Below are positions 4,607 through 5,479 of a DNA stretch of 5,479 nucleotides, piece by piece. Source of the stretch: an uncultured bacterium. GTDB lineage: Bacteria; Actinomycetota; Coriobacteriia; Coriobacteriales; Coriobacteriaceae. Every line of letters starts with the position of its first letter. Positions within the stretch are counted from its first letter, which is position 1. The DNA lies in assembly GCA_905215195.1 (NCBI GenBank), contig CAJMPF010000126.1:1-5479 (forward strand). The letters run 5' to 3'. A program made the translations under genes and the position numbers. Below the pieces are notes generated by a model that was given only the letters and a program-made list of their open reading frames with translations, was not told the DNA's origin and searched no databases.

Positions 4607-5479
4607 GAGCCTCCCCTCCCTTGCAGAAAAACGGAATGATCAGATCGTCAAAATCCTGAATCTCCTCGTGGCCAAAGCCTTCAAAGAACTCATGACGCTT
4701 TTCGCAGGTCAGGTTGTTATAGACCGCAAACTGCGTCGCTGGCGGACAGACGATATCGGCTGTGCCGGTGCCAAACAGCACGGGGCATTTGACCATAGGG
4801 GCAAAGTTCTTGGAATCGAAGTACGCCAGCTTGGCATAGGCTTCGTCAATACGAGTCGAGTCCTCGTCAAACCAGCGAGACCAATAGCGCAGGCCCTCGT
4901 AGGCAATGTCGTCGGCATCCAAATCCCAGACCAGGCGGAAATCCGACAGGAAGGGATAGAGGATGGCGGCACGATTGATAAGCTCGCTGTTAAGCGCACA
5001 GGTCGCAATGCCCAAACCGCCGCCCTGCGACGCGCCGTTCACAAACACACGGGAAAGATCGATGCCCTCGAGCTCGCGAACGATGCGGCACAGGATTCGA
5101 ATATCTTGGTGTAAGCGGACATAGTAGAGGTTGGCAGGGTCGCCGTCGATACCGGCGACGATATGCCCGGCAACCGTTGTGCCCTCAAATCCACCAATGT
5201 CCTCGGAGGGACCTCCTTGGCCGGGGCAGTCGAGGGCGATGAGTGCCATGCCCATGCCCGCAAACGACGCCTGCTCAAACCAGCTGCGGCTTGCACCCGG
5301 ATACCCATGGAACTGAAGTACCAATGGCACGGGCTCGTCCGAGACGGGTTTAAGGTACTTGGCATGCAGGCGCGCGCCACACATGCCGGTATACCAGAGG
5401 TCGAAAAACCGACAGGTCGCGGAATCCGCAACCGAAGCCGCCTCAATCGCGTAGTCGAGCTCGACGGCGTCGGCCTCGG
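4599..5479 (-). CDS. AXE1-family acetyl esterase, probable sialic-acid O-acetylesterase (5' end outside window)
   Basis: 292 residues are visible; the frame stays open to the right edge, so perhaps 25-40 N-terminal residues are missing. The ATG at 5384 is internal, because conserved family sequence (FFDLWYTGMCGARLHAKYL, visible residues 24-42) spans it. AXE1 features seen: oxyanion-type FHGYPGAS at 56-63, DCPGQGGPSED at 83-93, nucleophile elbow GASQGG at 148-153 with Ser150 (TCG at 5030-5028), TADIVCPP at 239-246 with Asp241, and GFGHE at 267-271 with His270. The Ser-Asp-His triad is complete. Family knowledge: these cytoplasmic hexameric esterases remove acetyl groups from sugars and other small esters. 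Lying at the head of nanA-nanK-nanE, removal of O-acetyl groups from sialic acid before lyase cleavage is a reasonable inference; deacetylation of another imported sugar is the alternative. It overlaps the downstream inactive paralogue by 8 nt. The operon promoter is not in the window. Confidence 0.82.
   Translation of the reverse strand, partial: EADAVELDYAIEAASVADSATCRFFDLWYTGMCGARLHAKYLKPVSDEPVPLVLQFHGYPGASRSWFEQASFAGMGMALIALDCPGQGGPSEDIGGFEGTTVAGHIVAGIDGDPANLYYVRLHQDIRILCRIVRELEGIDLSRVFVNGASQGGGLGIATCALNSELINRAAILYPFLSDFRLVWDLDADDIAYEGLRYWSRWFDEDSTRIDEAYAKLAYFDSKNFAPMVKCPVLFGTGTADIVCPPATQFAVYNNLTCEKRHEFFEGFGHEEIQDFDDLIIPFFCKGGEAHV

Noticed and set aside
5382..5384. ATG at 5384 as the start of the active esterase
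   Set aside because: The conserved family block FFDLWYTG continues in frame before it and there is no stop up to the window edge, so the true start lies outside.
1..5479. CRISPR array, tRNA/rRNA genes, insertion sequence or phage attachment site
   Set aside because: No spaced direct repeats, no cloverleaf or rRNA-like sequence, and no transposase or integrase reading frame was seen on either strand.

Overview
The window is a moderately GC-rich bacterial segment in which every real gene lies on the minus strand. It reads right to left as a sialic-acid catabolic operon followed by the start of a housekeeping regulator gene. Strong Shine-Dalgarno sites, dense packing and the style of the proteins (Arg in the RapZ P-loop, CxCGxxGH in the ROK kinase) suggest an actinobacterial gut commensal. 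My best guess is a Coriobacteriia/Collinsella-like organism. That is an inference from protein style, not a database match.

Layout in transcription order: (1) 5479-4599, an AXE1/acetyl-esterase-family alpha/beta hydrolase with an intact Ser-Asp-His triad, its 5' end cut by the window edge. (2) 4606-3755, a second, shorter AXE1-like protein overlapping the first by 8 nt, whose nucleophile serine is glycine and whose oxyanion and cap regions are eroded (apparent pseudoenzyme). (3) 3686-2766, an N-acetylneuraminate-lyase-like aldolase with a GTG start. (4) A 170-bp gap holding a 108-bp imperfect palindrome that begins in the nanA stop codon. (5) 2595-1630, a ROK-family sugar kinase, probably ManNAc kinase NanK. 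(6) A short gap with an 11-bp perfect hairpin. (7) 1559-873, ManNAc-6-phosphate 2-epimerase NanE. (8) A gap with an intrinsic-terminator-like hairpin that abuts the next ribosome binding site. (9) 774-1, rapZ, missing its C-terminal end at the window edge.

Together the genes would carry out: O-acetyl removal from acetylated sialic acid (inferred role of the esterase), cleavage to ManNAc plus pyruvate (NanA), phosphorylation to ManNAc-6-P (NanK), and epimerisation to GlcNAc-6-P (NanE). NagA/NagB, a sialic acid transporter and a sialidase are not in the window. RapZ is a nucleotide-binding regulator that in E. coli responds to glucosamine-6-P, but here it probably belongs to a separate housekeeping unit.

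The most unusual items are the paired active/dead esterases, the long palindrome whose mismatches favour folding of the plus strand (antisense to the operon), and the terminator placed directly against the rapZ ribosome binding site.
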